Shown: positions 24,898-33,497 of the stretch, piece by piece
Numbering within the stretch: the stretch's first letter is position 1
How the letters are laid out: each line of letters begins with the position of its first letter
Assembly: GCF_019711395.1 (NCBI RefSeq)
Contig: NZ_JAIGNL010000001.1
Span: forward strand, 620,001 to 684,000
Length of the DNA: 64,000 nucleotides
Direction: 5' to 3'
DNA from: Qipengyuania xiapuensis
GTDB lineage: Bacteria > Pseudomonadota > Alphaproteobacteria > Sphingomonadales > Sphingomonadaceae
Made by a program: the position numbers and the translations under genes
The notes under the pieces: model-generated
Told to the model about the DNA's origin: nothing
What the model saw: the letters and a program-made list of their open reading frames with translations, nothing else
Databases searched by the model: none

Positions 24898-24969
24898 GCC
24901 CGTTTTCGGTGCCTGAAGCACCGGGCAGGGGCGCGCCTTTACGCGGCGAATCGCCCCATGGCAAGCGCC

Positions 24970-26850
24970 TCAATCGGTGAAGAAGGCCGCCACGCGCGCG
25001 AGGAATCCATCGAGCGTTCGCTGCCCCTGCGCCTTGGCAGAAGCGGGCGACGGGCAGGCGAGGCAATAGGCCTGCGCACCGCGCGTTGTCAGCAGTCGCT
25101 GGGCATCGGTTACGATCATCCCGGTGCGCGCGACTTCCTGGCCTGCGAGCATGGCGAAGACATCACGGCCCTCCGCATCTTCTTCGCCGATCAGAAGCTG
25201 GCGCAGGATCGTGTCGGTCCTGCTTGCCTGGTCGCCGAGATAGGCTGCGTGCCAATCGCCATCGCCGAGTTCGGCCTGGGCAGCGACCCATGCGAGGGCT
25301 TCTTCCATGCCGCCGTATTCGTCGACGAGCTGGAGCTGACGTGCGGTGCCGCCGTCCCAGACGCGGCCCTGACCGACGGTGTCGACCTGGTCGCGTGTCA
25401 TCGAGCGGGCGGATGCGACGCGCGAGAGGAAGTCTTCATAGCCGTCCTCGATCGAGGCCTGCAGGATGCGGTCCACCTCGGGCGTGAAACCGCCGATCAG
25501 ATCCGGCTGGCCCGAAAGAGGGCCGGTTGCCACGCCGTCGCTGGTCACGCCGATGCTGGCTGCGGCTTCCTCGAAGGTCGGGATGACGGCGAAGATGCCG
25601 ATCGATCCGGTGATCGTCTCGGGCTCTGCAAAGATACGGTCGGCCGGGGTCGAAACCCAGTAGCCGCCGCTTGCCGCAACATTGGCCATGGACACGGCAA
25701 CGGGAATGTCGCGCGCCTTGTGACGCATGATCGCATCGCGGATTTCTTCTGATGCGAGCACCGAACCACCGGGCGAATCCACGCGCACGACGAGGCCTGC
25801 AAAGTCGCGGTCGAGCGCTTCGTCGAGCAGTTCGGCAATGCGCGCGCCGCCGGCCGTGCCGGGACCCGCGTCGCCGTCGACGATCTCGCCGGCCACGGTG
25901 ATGACACCGATCGCCTTGCCCGAGCTGTCCCACGGGTTTGCTTCGAGCCATGCGTTGAGCGGGGTCGAGGGATAGGCGCCGGGAAGGTCGCTCCACTCAT
26001 CCTCGCCCACCAGTTCGGCAACGCGCGCGCCGAACTCAGCCGAATTGCCCAGCTTGTCGACGAGGCCCGCCTCGAGAGCGGCGGTCGCGAGATCGCCATT
26101 GGCGGCTTCCACCCACTCGGCAGGCGACTTGGTAACCCGGTCGAGGTCGACTGCGGGACGGGCAGCCTTCACGCTGGCCTGCCATTCCTCCCACAGCGCG
26201 CCGTAGAGCGCATTGGCGTTTTCACGCGCAGGATCGGACATGCCGCTTTCGGTGAAGGGTTCGACCGCGCTCTTGTAGGTGCCGACCTTGTAGACGCGTG
26301 CGTTGACCTTCAGGCGCTCGAGCAGACCCGCGAAATACAGGCGGTCGCCGCCCGGACCCGCGACGATCGCGCCGCCGAGCGGGTTCATCCAGACCTCGGT
26401 CGCATGTGCGGCGAGGAAGACGCCGTCATCGGCATATGCAGTGGCATAGGCGAGGACGGGCTTGTCGGCCTTGCGGACGCGATCAAGCGCTTCGCCGATA
26501 TCGTTCAGGTGGACCTGGCCGGCACCGAGAAACCCGTCGAGGTCGAGTACCACGGCGGTGATACGATCATCCTCGGCTGCCTTGTCGATCGCGCGCACGA
26601 GATCGCGTGACTGGAATTCGCCGATCGGGGCGGTCTGGGAAAGCAGGGCTTCAAAGGGGTCGATCGGGGTGCGTTCTTCGACCACGACACCGTCGAGTTC
26701 GATCAGGAGCGCGCCCTCGCGGACCTGCGCCGGGCTCGGCCGCGCGGTAAGGACAGCGAATAGCGCCCAGAAGAACAGCAGCATGAACAGCAGCACGAGG
26801 CCGTCCTTGATGCCGACCAGCAAGCGCCAGACCTTGCCTGCAAAACCCAT
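24970..26850 (-). CDS. sppA: Signal peptide peptidase SppA, 67K type
   Basis: 626 residues, matching the long (two-domain) form. The ATG at 26848-26850 follows AAGGGGCGAG, a strong ribosome binding site; an in-frame GTG 30 nt upstream is less likely. A single N-terminal transmembrane helix (about 14-40, VLLFMLLFFWALFAVL) anchors the protein facing the periplasm. Two S49 domains follow: the general-base lysine in GTYKSAVEPF (first domain) and the nucleophilic serine in NVAASGGYWVS (second domain), preceded by RVDSPGGSV. It degrades cleaved signal peptides in the membrane. Single gene, downstream of the head-to-head pyrB gene. Confidence 0.93.
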   Translation of the reverse strand: MGFAGKVWRLLVGIKDGLVLLFMLLFFWALFAVLTARPSPAQVREGALLIELDGVVVEERTPIDPFEALLSQTAPIGEFQSRDLVRAIDKAAEDDRITAVVLDLDGFLGAGQVHLNDIGEALDRVRKADKPVLAYATAYADDGVFLAAHATEVWMNPLGGAIVAGPGGDRLYFAGLLERLKVNARVYKVGTYKSAVEPFTESGMSDPARENANALYGALWEEWQASVKAARPAVDLDRVTKSPAEWVEAANGDLATAALEAGLVDKLGNSAEFGARVAELVGEDEWSDLPGAYPSTPLNAWLEANPWDSSGKAIGVITVAGEIVDGDAGPGTAGGARIAELLDEALDRDFAGLVVRVDSPGGSVLASEEIRDAIMRHKARDIPVAVSMANVAASGGYWVSTPADRIFAEPETITGSIGIFAVIPTFEEAAASIGVTSDGVATGPLSGQPDLIGGFTPEVDRILQASIEDGYEDFLSRVASARSMTRDQVDTVGQGRVWDGGTARQLQLVDEYGGMEEALAWVAAQAELGDGDWHAAYLGDQASRTDTILRQLLIGEEDAEGRDVFAMLAGQEVARTGMIVTDAQRLLTTRGAQAYCLACPSPASAKAQGQRTLDGFLARVAAFFTD

Positions 26851-26934
26851 GAATTCTCGCCCCTTGTTTGCGTCTTTCACGCTAGACGTAGGGAAGGGCG
26901 GTGCGATGTGCCACAGGAATATGCTTGAGGCGCT

Positions 26935-26963
26935 TAAACCACTCGACTAAGGGCGTGGCTTTA
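26935..26963 (+). promoter_or_regulatory. Hairpin over the pyrB ribosome binding site
   Basis: TAAACCAC (26935-26942) can pair with GTGG-C-TTTA (26955-26963), putting AAGGG (26949-26953), the pyrB ribosome binding site, in the loop. This could modulate translation; a fortuitous stem is equally possible. Confidence 0.25.
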
Positions 26964-27989
26964 ATGACAGCTTCGGACACCTCGCCTCATGCGGCCCGCT
27001 ATCCTGCGGGTGCGCTGGCCTTCCCGCACCGCGACCTGCTCGGCATCGGCCAGCTGGAGCGACACGAAATCCTGTTCCTGCTCGACGAGGCGGAACAATG
27101 GGTCGACTTGAACCGCCAGCGGACCAAGCACAGCGATACGCTGGCCGGGCTCACCATCATCAATGCCTTCTTCGAGAACTCGACGCGCACGCTGCTGAGC
27201 TTCGAGATCGCGGGCAAGCGCCTCGGCGCCGACGTGGTCAACATGCATGCCGCGCAGTCCAGCGTGAAGAAGGGCGAGACGCTGATCGACACTGCGATCA
27301 CGCTCAATGCCATGCGCGCCGATGCTATCGTGATCCGCCACGGGTCGAGCGGGGCGACCGGACTGATCGCGGACAAGGTCGACTGTCCCGTCCTCAATGC
27401 CGGCGATGGCCAGCACGAGCACCCGACCCAGGCACTGCTCGATGCGCTGGCGCTGCGCCACGCACTGCGCGAACGCGGCGAGACGGCGGACGACTTCACC
27501 GGTCTCGTCATCGTGATCTGCGGCGATATCCTGCACAGCCGCGTCGCGCGCTCGAACCTGCTCTGCCTGCAGGCGCTCGGTGCAACCGTGCGGCTATGCG
27601 CGCCGCCTGCTCTGATGCCGAGCGGGATCGAGGCGATGGGCGCCGAAGTCTACCACGATTTCGACGCCGCGCTCGACGGGGCGGATGTCGCCATGATGCT
27701 GCGCCTCCAGACCGAGCGAATGAGCGGTCAGTTCATCCCCTCGGCGCGCGAATACCACCACCTTTACGGGCTCACCAAAGCGCGCCTCGAAAGGGCGAAG
27801 GACGATACGCTGGTGATGCACCCGGGCCCGATGAACCGCGGGGTAGAGATCGACAGCGAAGTCGCCGACATGATCGACCGTTCGATCATCACGCGGCAGG
27901 TCGAGATGGGCGTCGCGATCCGCATGGCATGCCTCGATGTGCTGACGCGACGCGGCCGAGGGGTAGAGGGATGGGGAGACGCGGCATGA
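26964..27989 (+). CDS. pyrB: Aspartate carbamoyltransferase catalytic subunit
   Basis: 341 residues from ATG at 26964-26966. PyrB makes carbamoyl-aspartate from carbamoyl phosphate and aspartate, the first committed step of pyrimidine synthesis. The carbamoyl-phosphate motif is [12 protein letters not shown], with SSVKKGE for the swinging lysine loop. [10 protein letters not shown] follows, then aspartate-binding residues in LRLQTERM and HPGPMNRG. The length of 341 includes an N-terminal extension as in the class forming complexes with dihydroorotase homologues. The stop overlaps the start of the pyrC-like gene (ATGA), so the two are coupled. Confidence 0.95.
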   Translation: MTASDTSPHAARYPAGALAFPHRDLLGIGQLERHEILFLLDEAEQWVDLNRQRTKHSDTLAGLTIINAFFENSTRTLLSFEIAGKRLGADVVNMHAAQSSVKKGETLIDTAITLNAMRADAIVIRHGSSGATGLIADKVDCPVLNAGDGQHEHPTQALLDALALRHALRERGETADDFTGLVIVICGDILHSRVARSNLLCLQALGATVRLCAPPALMPSGIEAMGAEVYHDFDAALDGADVAMMLRLQTERMSGQFIPSAREYHHLYGLTKARLERAKDDTLVMHPGPMNRGVEIDSEVADMIDRSIITRQVEMGVAIRMACLDVLTRRGRGVEGWGDAA

Positions 27990-29218
27990 AGCAAATGACC
28001 CCCATCATCATCGCCAATGGCCGCATCCTGACGCCCTCGGGCATTGAGGATGGCGCACTGCGGCTTGCGGACGGCGCGATCGCCGCCATCGGGCAGGACA
28101 TTGCCGAAGAGGGGGACAGCATCGTCGATGCGCGGGGCAGGCTGGTCGCGCCCGGCGTCGTCGACCTCGGCGTCTTCGCGGTCGACAAGCCGGCATTCCA
28201 TTTCGGCGGGATCACGCGCGCGGCGCTGATGCCCGACCAGTCGCCCATGCTCGATCTGCCGAGCCGCGTTTCCTACATCGCCAAGAGCGGTAAGCCCGAT
28301 TTCTGGGTTCACCCGCTCGCCGCGGCAACGCGCGGTCTAGAAGGACGTGAAATCGCCGAGATCGCCCTCATGCGAGAGGCAGGGGCGAGGGGCATTGCCA
28401 CAGGCCGCAAGTGGATTTCGGACAGCGGCGTCATGCTGCGCCTGCTGCAATATGCAGCGATGCTCGACATGCCGGTCATCACCCATGCCGAGGACGCGGC
28501 ACTGGCGGGCGAAGCGGTTGCGACGGCAGGCGAATATGCAACGCGTCGCGGCCTCCCGAGCGCGCCTGCGGAAGCCGAAGCGATCGCCATCGCGCGCGAT
28601 CTCGCGCTCGCAGAAATGGCCGGGGCACGGATCCATTTCCGCCAGGTCACGACCAGGGCCGGCCTCGATCTCGTCCGCAAGGCGAAGGCAGGCGGACAGC
28701 GCGTGACCGCGGGCGTGACGCCGGCGCACTTCATGCTGTCCGATCTCGCCACCGCCGAGTTCAGGACCTTTGCGCGCCTCTCGCCGCCGCTGCGCAGCGA
28801 AGCCGATCGCGGCGCGGTGCGCGAAGCGATTGCCGACGGCACGATCGATGTCGTCTCGAGCGGCCACGATCCGCGTGGTCCCGAAGACAAGCGCCTGCCG
28901 TTTTCGGACGCCGAACCGGGTATGGCGGGGGCCGAGACGCTGCTCGCCATGGTACTTTCGCTGGTGCGCGACGAGGTCATCGACCTGCCGCGTGCGTTCG
29001 ACCTTGTATCGCGCAACCCGGCAAACCTGCTCGATGTCGATGCAGGCGAGCTCAAGCCCGGTTTCGAAGCCGACATCGCGCTGGTCGATCCGGACAAGCC
29101 CTGGGTGATCCAGGGCGCCAAGATGGCGGCGACTGCGGGCAATACGCCCTTCGACGGACAGCCCACGCAGGGCCGCGTCACCGCGCTGTGGAAGGGCGGA
29201 GTCGCAATCGACCTCTAG
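27986..29218 (+). CDS. Dihydroorotase-like protein lacking metal ligands (PyrC' / PyrX type)
   Basis: 410 residues with the amidohydrolase/dihydroorotase scaffold ([44 protein letters not shown], [16 protein letters not shown] end). The usual metal-binding HxH of dihydroorotase after the GVVDL strand is replaced by GVF; the later histidine of HVS reads Q in RIHFRQVTT; and the TDHAPH aspartate motif is replaced by SGHDPR. So it should be catalytically dead. In pseudomonads, an inactive dihydroorotase homologue (PyrC') is encoded directly after pyrB and is required for assembly of aspartate carbamoyltransferase. The 4 bp overlap with pyrB supports the same role. An active pyrC must lie elsewhere. 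Starts ATG at 27986. Confidence 0.9.
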   Translation: MKQMTPIIIANGRILTPSGIEDGALRLADGAIAAIGQDIAEEGDSIVDARGRLVAPGVVDLGVFAVDKPAFHFGGITRAALMPDQSPMLDLPSRVSYIAKSGKPDFWVHPLAAATRGLEGREIAEIALMREAGARGIATGRKWISDSGVMLRLLQYAAMLDMPVITHAEDAALAGEAVATAGEYATRRGLPSAPAEAEAIAIARDLALAEMAGARIHFRQVTTRAGLDLVRKAKAGGQRVTAGVTPAHFMLSDLATAEFRTFARLSPPLRSEADRGAVREAIADGTIDVVSSGHDPRGPEDKRLPFSDAEPGMAGAETLLAMVLSLVRDEVIDLPRAFDLVSRNPANLLDVDAGELKPGFEADIALVDPDKPWVIQGAKMAATAGNTPFDGQPTQGRVTALWKGGVAIDL

Positions 29219-29230
29219 CGCATAAGAAAA

Positions 29231-29258
29231 GCCCCTCCCGGACGGATCCGGAAGGGGC
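29231..29258. terminator. Hairpin terminator
   Basis: GCCCCT-C-CCGGA (29231-29242) pairs with TCCGG-A-AGGGGC (29247-29258). It lies between the convergent pyrC-like and SPOR genes. On the minus strand a T-rich run (TTTTCTTATG) follows, so it best serves the SPOR gene transcript. Confidence 0.75.
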
Positions 29259-29287
29259 GAGGCTCGGTGGTATTTCTGTCTGAGCGC

Positions 29288-30658
29288 TTAGCGCGCTGCG
29301 ACCCGTACCGTTCCGTTGTCGAGCAGTGCGCCCGGCAGCGGGTTATTCTGTGCGTAGGCTATGCAGCCGCCGCCCTTGCCCTTGACGCTCGAGCACATGT
29401 CGCGCGCCGAGTCCTTGGCATAGCCGACTGCCGCAACGCGGAAGTACAGGCGGCCGTTGACGCGGGCCTTGCTGATCGAACGCTCGGCATCAGCCAGTTC
29501 GGGATACATGGCCTTGAATTTTTCCCAACCGGCCAGCGCGTCTTCCATCGTGAAGTACGAGCCGAGCTGGATGTTGTAGTCACCCTTCGAGACCGCGAGG
29601 GTCGGAGCAGCTGCCGGCTTCGATGCCGCAGCGGGCTTTGCAGCCGGTGCCGGTTTCGCGGCAACGGCGGGCTTCGCCGCCGGTGCGGAAACCTCATCTT
29701 CACCATCAAGCGACGCGACCACGACCGGCTTCGAGCGATCGGCATCGACCGGCGCGAAGCGCGGTTCGTCGCGCACCGGTGCGGCAGGAGCTGCAGCGGC
29801 GACTACGACTTCGTCAGCGGCATCGACGTCGAATGCGACGATCTCTTCTTCAGCGGCCGGATCGGCAGCGGGAAGCTCGGCGACGAAAGCGAAGTCGCTG
29901 TCAGCCTGCTCGACGTTTTCCGATGCCAGCATGTCGACGCTGGGATTGTTGTGCAGCGCGAGCATGGTCGGCAGGCCGGGATCGTTGCTGATCTCGACAT
30001 TGAGCAGGCTTGCGACGCGGGTGCGATACTGTTCCGGACGGGCGATGGCGCCCCATTCGGCCATGCGCTCGCCGACCTTGTCGGCCGGAACGTCTTCGGC
30101 AACCATGATGCGCGCTTCGCGCCACTGGCCGCTCATAGCGTAGGCATAGGCGAGGTTCTGGCGAACCTTGGCAGTGTTCTGGCCATCGCGCAGGGCGTTG
30201 GAGAGAACATGCACGCCGCGCTGCGGCTGGCCTGCAAGGGCGATGGCGAGACCGAAGTCTGCAGCATCGAGAGCGGCTTCATGGCGCTCGAGCGTGTAGA
30301 TCGCGGCGGCGCGGTCACCCATGCCGGTCTGTGCAAGCGAGAGGCTCACGACGGTGCGCGGCGAGGTGTCGCCGAGCTCGATCGCGTCCGAGAACGCCTG
30401 GCTAGCCGAAGCGAAACGGCCGGCTTCCATGTAGGCATTGCCGAGCAGCGTGCGGGCATATGCGTCGCGCGGGGTCGCAAGGACCGCGGCTTCGGCATGG
30501 TCGACAGCCTTGCTGGCCTTGCCTTTCTGGAGCGCGGTTTCGGCCTTTGCAGCCGAGTGGGCCGCCGTCGGCGCGACCTTGCCGGTGCAGCCGGCGAGGG
30601 CGGTCGAAGCGAGCGCCGTCGTGACGGCGAGCCGGATCAAGGTGTTCCTGTTCGTCAT
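29288..30658 (-). CDS. TPR-SPOR lipoprotein
   Basis: 456 residues from ATG at 30656-30658 with GAGGGG upstream. Residues 1-24 are a lipoprotein signal with lipobox ALAGC. A TPR-like region (about 35-200: KAETALQKGKASKAVDHAEAAV and following helical pairs) is followed by an Ala/Pro/Glu-rich linker and a C-terminal SPOR domain (YNIQLGSYFTMEDALAGWEKFKAMYPELADAERSISKARVNG split across residues about 355-400). SPOR domains bind denuded peptidoglycan at division sites. It is the third gene of a leftward cluster after a ParA-like gene and an RHH gene, 42 bp downstream of the RHH stop. This suggests a cell-pole or septum role. Confidence 0.85.
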   Translation of the reverse strand: MTNRNTLIRLAVTTALASTALAGCTGKVAPTAAHSAAKAETALQKGKASKAVDHAEAAVLATPRDAYARTLLGNAYMEAGRFASASQAFSDAIELGDTSPRTVVSLSLAQTGMGDRAAAIYTLERHEAALDAADFGLAIALAGQPQRGVHVLSNALRDGQNTAKVRQNLAYAYAMSGQWREARIMVAEDVPADKVGERMAEWGAIARPEQYRTRVASLLNVEISNDPGLPTMLALHNNPSVDMLASENVEQADSDFAFVAELPAADPAAEEEIVAFDVDAADEVVVAAAAPAAPVRDEPRFAPVDADRSKPVVVASLDGEDEVSAPAAKPAVAAKPAPAAKPAAASKPAAAPTLAVSKGDYNIQLGSYFTMEDALAGWEKFKAMYPELADAERSISKARVNGRLYFRVAAVGYAKDSARDMCSSVKGKGGGCIAYAQNNPLPGALLDNGTVRVAAR

Positions 30659-30700
30659 TGCATTACCCCTCAAAAGGCGATCCCACGTCCTTCAAGTTTC

Positions 30701-31441
30701 TCAGTGTGAGCGCTGCTGCACCTGGGCAGCGAGGCTCGCGATTTCCGGCATTTCGGCCAGGAGGCCGTCAAGTGCGTCGGTCACCAGCTGCTGTGCGCTG
30801 CTGCCGCGAACGGTGCAGGCAAGGCGAAGCATCAGGTGACGCTCAGGGTCGAGGCGCAGCGTGAAGGCAGCGCGCTTACCCTTGCTCGCCGCGCTGGTGC
30901 GCTTGGCGGGCTTGGTCTTCTTTTTCTTCGTCGGCGCAGCGATGGCAGCGGCAGCGTCGAAGCGAACTTCGGTCGGGCTTGCGACCTCGTCTCCGGCTTC
31001 CTGCTGGCCGAGCTGGCTGGCGATCTTGTCGAGCGATTCGCGCACGCTGTTCGCGCTCTGCGATTCGTTGTTCTGGCGCGATCCGATGGGCACGATTTCC
31101 GCGCTTGCAGCTTCGTGGTCATGCGCATCGTTGTCGTGCGCAAGATCCGCATCTTCACTGTCTTCTGCGACGCCGCTCTTGATCAGGCCCGTTTCCGCCA
31201 GCGTGGGCGCCTTGGGCATGAAGCGGCGTGCTTCGCCTGCATCGGCATCATCGAAGTTTGCGGGCGAGGGCGCAGGGGCGTCTTCGCCCATGTCGTTCCA
31301 GCCCAGGTCTTCGAGGTTGGCCGCGGCAGAGACGCCGTCGACCGGGCCCTGTGCCGCCGACTGCGGACGCATGGCAGGCTTGGCGCCGCCCTTGCGTGCG
31401 AGCAGGGTCGAAGAAAGAGAAGCGAAATTGGCGTCTGACAT
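30701..31441 (-). CDS. Protein with disordered N-terminus and ribbon-helix-helix-like C-terminus
   Basis: 246 residues. The first 150 are low-complexity and acidic (EDAPAPSPANFDDADAG), with a Lys-rich stretch KKKKTKPAKRT near residue 165. The C-terminal part, starting AAFTLRLDPERHLMLRLACTVRGSSAQQLVTDALDGLL (split), has the strand-helix-helix pattern of ribbon-helix-helix DNA-binding proteins. It lies between a ParA-like gene and a SPOR lipoprotein gene. In ParA systems the partner is often a DNA-binding ParB-like or RHH protein, so this could be the ParA partner (cargo adaptor). That is inference. Confidence 0.65.
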   Translation of the reverse strand: MSDANFASLSSTLLARKGGAKPAMRPQSAAQGPVDGVSAAANLEDLGWNDMGEDAPAPSPANFDDADAGEARRFMPKAPTLAETGLIKSGVAEDSEDADLAHDNDAHDHEAASAEIVPIGSRQNNESQSANSVRESLDKIASQLGQQEAGDEVASPTEVRFDAAAAIAAPTKKKKTKPAKRTSAASKGKRAAFTLRLDPERHLMLRLACTVRGSSAQQLVTDALDGLLAEMPEIASLAAQVQQRSH

Positions 31442-31472
31442 CCGGCTGGCCTCCGCCTTTCCTTAGTTGCTC

Positions 31473-32189
31473 TTACTGTGCCACCCGACGGCCGAAGCCA
31501 CCGGCTGGGCGATAGGCACCGGGCTGCTGCGCCTGCTGGTTGGGCGCAGAGAAGACGGTGCGGCGGAACTGCTTCTCGAGCCGGTCCGCGACGTATTTCC
31601 AGAGAGCGGTAATTTCGGCCGAGGAACGGCTTTCCGGGTCCACTTCCATCACCGTGCGGCCGTCGATCATCGAGGCGGCGAAGTCGGTGCGGTGGTGAAG
31701 CGTGATCGGGGCAACCGTGCCGTGCTGCGAGAGCGCGACTGCTGCTTCTGAGGTGATCTTTGCCTTGGGCGTTGCAGCGTTGACCACGAAGATCAGCGGC
31801 TTGCCGGCGCGTTCGCAAAGGTCGACCGTGGCACCGACAGCGCGCAGATCGTGCGGGCTGGGGCGAGTCGGGACGACGATCAACTCGGCGACCGAAATCA
31901 CCGACTGGATGGCCATGGTGATTGCCGGCGGCGTATCGATCACAGCGAGCTTGAAGCCCTGCTGACGAAGGATCGCGAGGTCCGAAGCGAGCCGTGCAAC
32001 GGTGGTCTGTGCGAAGGCGGGAAGTTCCGCTTCACGCTCGTTCCACCAGTCGGCGAGCGACCCCTGCGGGTCGATATCGATGAGGACGACCGGGCCAGCG
32101 CCCGCTCGCTGGGCCTGAACGGCCAGATGTCCGGAGAGCGTGGTTTTACCCGATCCGCCCTTCTGCGATGCCAAAGCCAGTACACGCAA
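31473..32189 (-). CDS. ParA-family ATPase
   Basis: 238 residues. The deviant Walker A motif KGGSGKTT is at residues 10-17, with Walker A' DIDPQGS and Walker B-like VIDTPPAIT. The C-terminal tail is Gln/Pro/Gly rich (APNQQAQQPGAYRPAGG). ParA proteins form nucleotide-dependent dimers that bind DNA and position cargo such as chromosomes, plasmids or protein clusters. This one is chromosomal, not linked to parB or dnaA, and followed by an RHH protein gene and a TPR-SPOR lipoprotein gene. So it looks like an orphan positioning ATPase. Start ATG at 32189. Confidence 0.85.
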   Translation of the reverse strand: MRVLALASQKGGSGKTTLSGHLAVQAQRAGAGPVVLIDIDPQGSLADWWNEREAELPAFAQTTVARLASDLAILRQQGFKLAVIDTPPAITMAIQSVISVAELIVVPTRPSPHDLRAVGATVDLCERAGKPLIFVVNAATPKAKITSEAAVALSQHGTVAPITLHHRTDFAASMIDGRTVMEVDPESRSSAEITALWKYVADRLEKQFRRTVFSAPNQQAQQPGAYRPAGGFGRRVAQ

Positions 32190-32271
32190 GGCTAGGTCCC
32201 CCTATAGCGCCTGTTCAATCAATCTGCCGCGGTGTTTGCGGCGGTCTCGAAACGGGGATCGCAGACTACCC

Positions 32272-32295
32272 CTAATTTAAGGTTAATCCCGTTAA
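32272..32295. promoter_or_regulatory. TTAA-type motifs between divergent genes (CtrA-like, weak)
   Basis: CTAA-N7-TTAA at 32272-32286 is one base from the CtrA half-site pair TTAA-N7-TTAA, and GTTAA recurs at 32282 and 32291. It lies between divergent parA-type and SPOR genes. A functional site is not shown. Confidence 0.25.
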
Positions 32296-32399
32296 ACATT
32301 CCGCATTTTGCGGGTAGCGACGGGATGTTAAGACGCGGCCTGCTATTCCGGTCCCAGCGGTCCGGTGAGGTCCGGCGCCGCTTCGTATGGGATTGGGTT

Positions 32400-33395
32400 A
32401 TGGCGATATCTGGTAAACAATTCGTACTGCCCTGCGCCGCGGCGATTGCGGTGCTGGTGACCGCGCCCGCAATGGCGGATACGCGCGCCGGCGTCTCCGC
32501 ATGGCAGGCAGGCGACTACAGGGAGGCAGTGCGCGAATTCGAGGCAGCAGCGGCATCCGGCGACAGCCACGCGCTCTTCAATCTCGGCCAGGCATATCGC
32601 CTGGGACTCGGCGTTTCGCAGGACCTCGTGCGCGCGGAGAGCTATTATGCGCAGGCCGCCGAAGCAGGGAACGAGCAGGCGGCGGACATTTACGGCGTGC
32701 TCCTGTTTCAGCGCGGCGCCGAAGCCGATGCCTTGCCTTTCCTGCGAGCAGCAGCGCGCCGCGGCGATGCGGCCTCGCGCTATTTCCTGTCGATCGCGCA
32801 TTTCAACGGCGACGTCGCGGAACGCGATTGGCCTCTCGCCTTTGCACTGGCCTCTCTTGCGAGTGACGACGGGCTGCAGCAGGCCGGAAGGGCGCTTGCG
32901 CGGATGGAGCCCTATCTGAACGAGGAGCAGAAGAGCGAGGCCGTGATGCTCGCCTCGCGGATTCGCGAAACGGCGCAGGCACCTTCTGTCGACAACAGGC
33001 TCGCCGTTGCAGCGCCTGCACGAGGAGTGGCGCGGGCCGCCGTTCCTGCTCCCGTTCCTGCTCCGGCTCCTGCGGCTGTGGCAGCACCGGCGCCACCGCC
33101 GCCGCCCTCTCCGGCACCTGCGCGCCAGGCATCTGCACCTGCAACCGCCACGGCGTCGCCTGCGTCCAGCGGTCCGTGGAAGGTGCAACTCGGTGCGTTC
33201 GGGGTCCCGGGCAACGTCGGCCGGATGTGGCAGAAGGTGGCGGACATGCCCGAATTCGCGGGGCGGCAGCGAATCGAGAAAGCTGCCGGGCGCCTCACCA
33301 TCCTGCAGGCCGGTGGCTATGCGAATCGCGAGGAAGCACGCCGGGCATGTGCCGCCCTCAAACGGCGCGGGGACGACTGCCTCGTTACCCGCTGA
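32400..33395 (+). CDS. Sel1/TPR-SPOR periplasmic protein
   Basis: 331 residues from ATG at 32400; a signal peptide covers 1-23 (ends PAMADTR). The middle shows Sel1-like repeats (ARGxA, e.g. SGDSHALFNLGQAYRLGLGV and AGNEQAADIYGVLL). A Pro/Ala-rich linker follows with a C-terminal SPOR domain: PWKVQLGAFGVPGNVGRMWQKV and ILQAGGYANREEARRACAALK (split). SPOR would anchor it to peptidoglycan at the septum. It diverges from the ParA cluster and shares SPOR architecture with the lipoprotein gene there, so the two sides probably work in one process. Confidence 0.85.
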   Translation: MAISGKQFVLPCAAAIAVLVTAPAMADTRAGVSAWQAGDYREAVREFEAAAASGDSHALFNLGQAYRLGLGVSQDLVRAESYYAQAAEAGNEQAADIYGVLLFQRGAEADALPFLRAAARRGDAASRYFLSIAHFNGDVAERDWPLAFALASLASDDGLQQAGRALARMEPYLNEEQKSEAVMLASRIRETAQAPSVDNRLAVAAPARGVARAAVPAPVPAPAPAAVAAPAPPPPPSPAPARQASAPATATASPASSGPWKVQLGAFGVPGNVGRMWQKVADMPEFAGRQRIEKAAGRLTILQAGGYANREEARRACAALKRRGDDCLVTR

Positions 33396-33497
33396 CGAGG
33401 CGCGGACGCGATCCGAAATCTGTGCGCTCACTGGAAGTGCGTCTTCCTGCAGCGCCTCCTCGCTCTATGAAGGAGGCATGAGGCGGGAGGAAACGAC

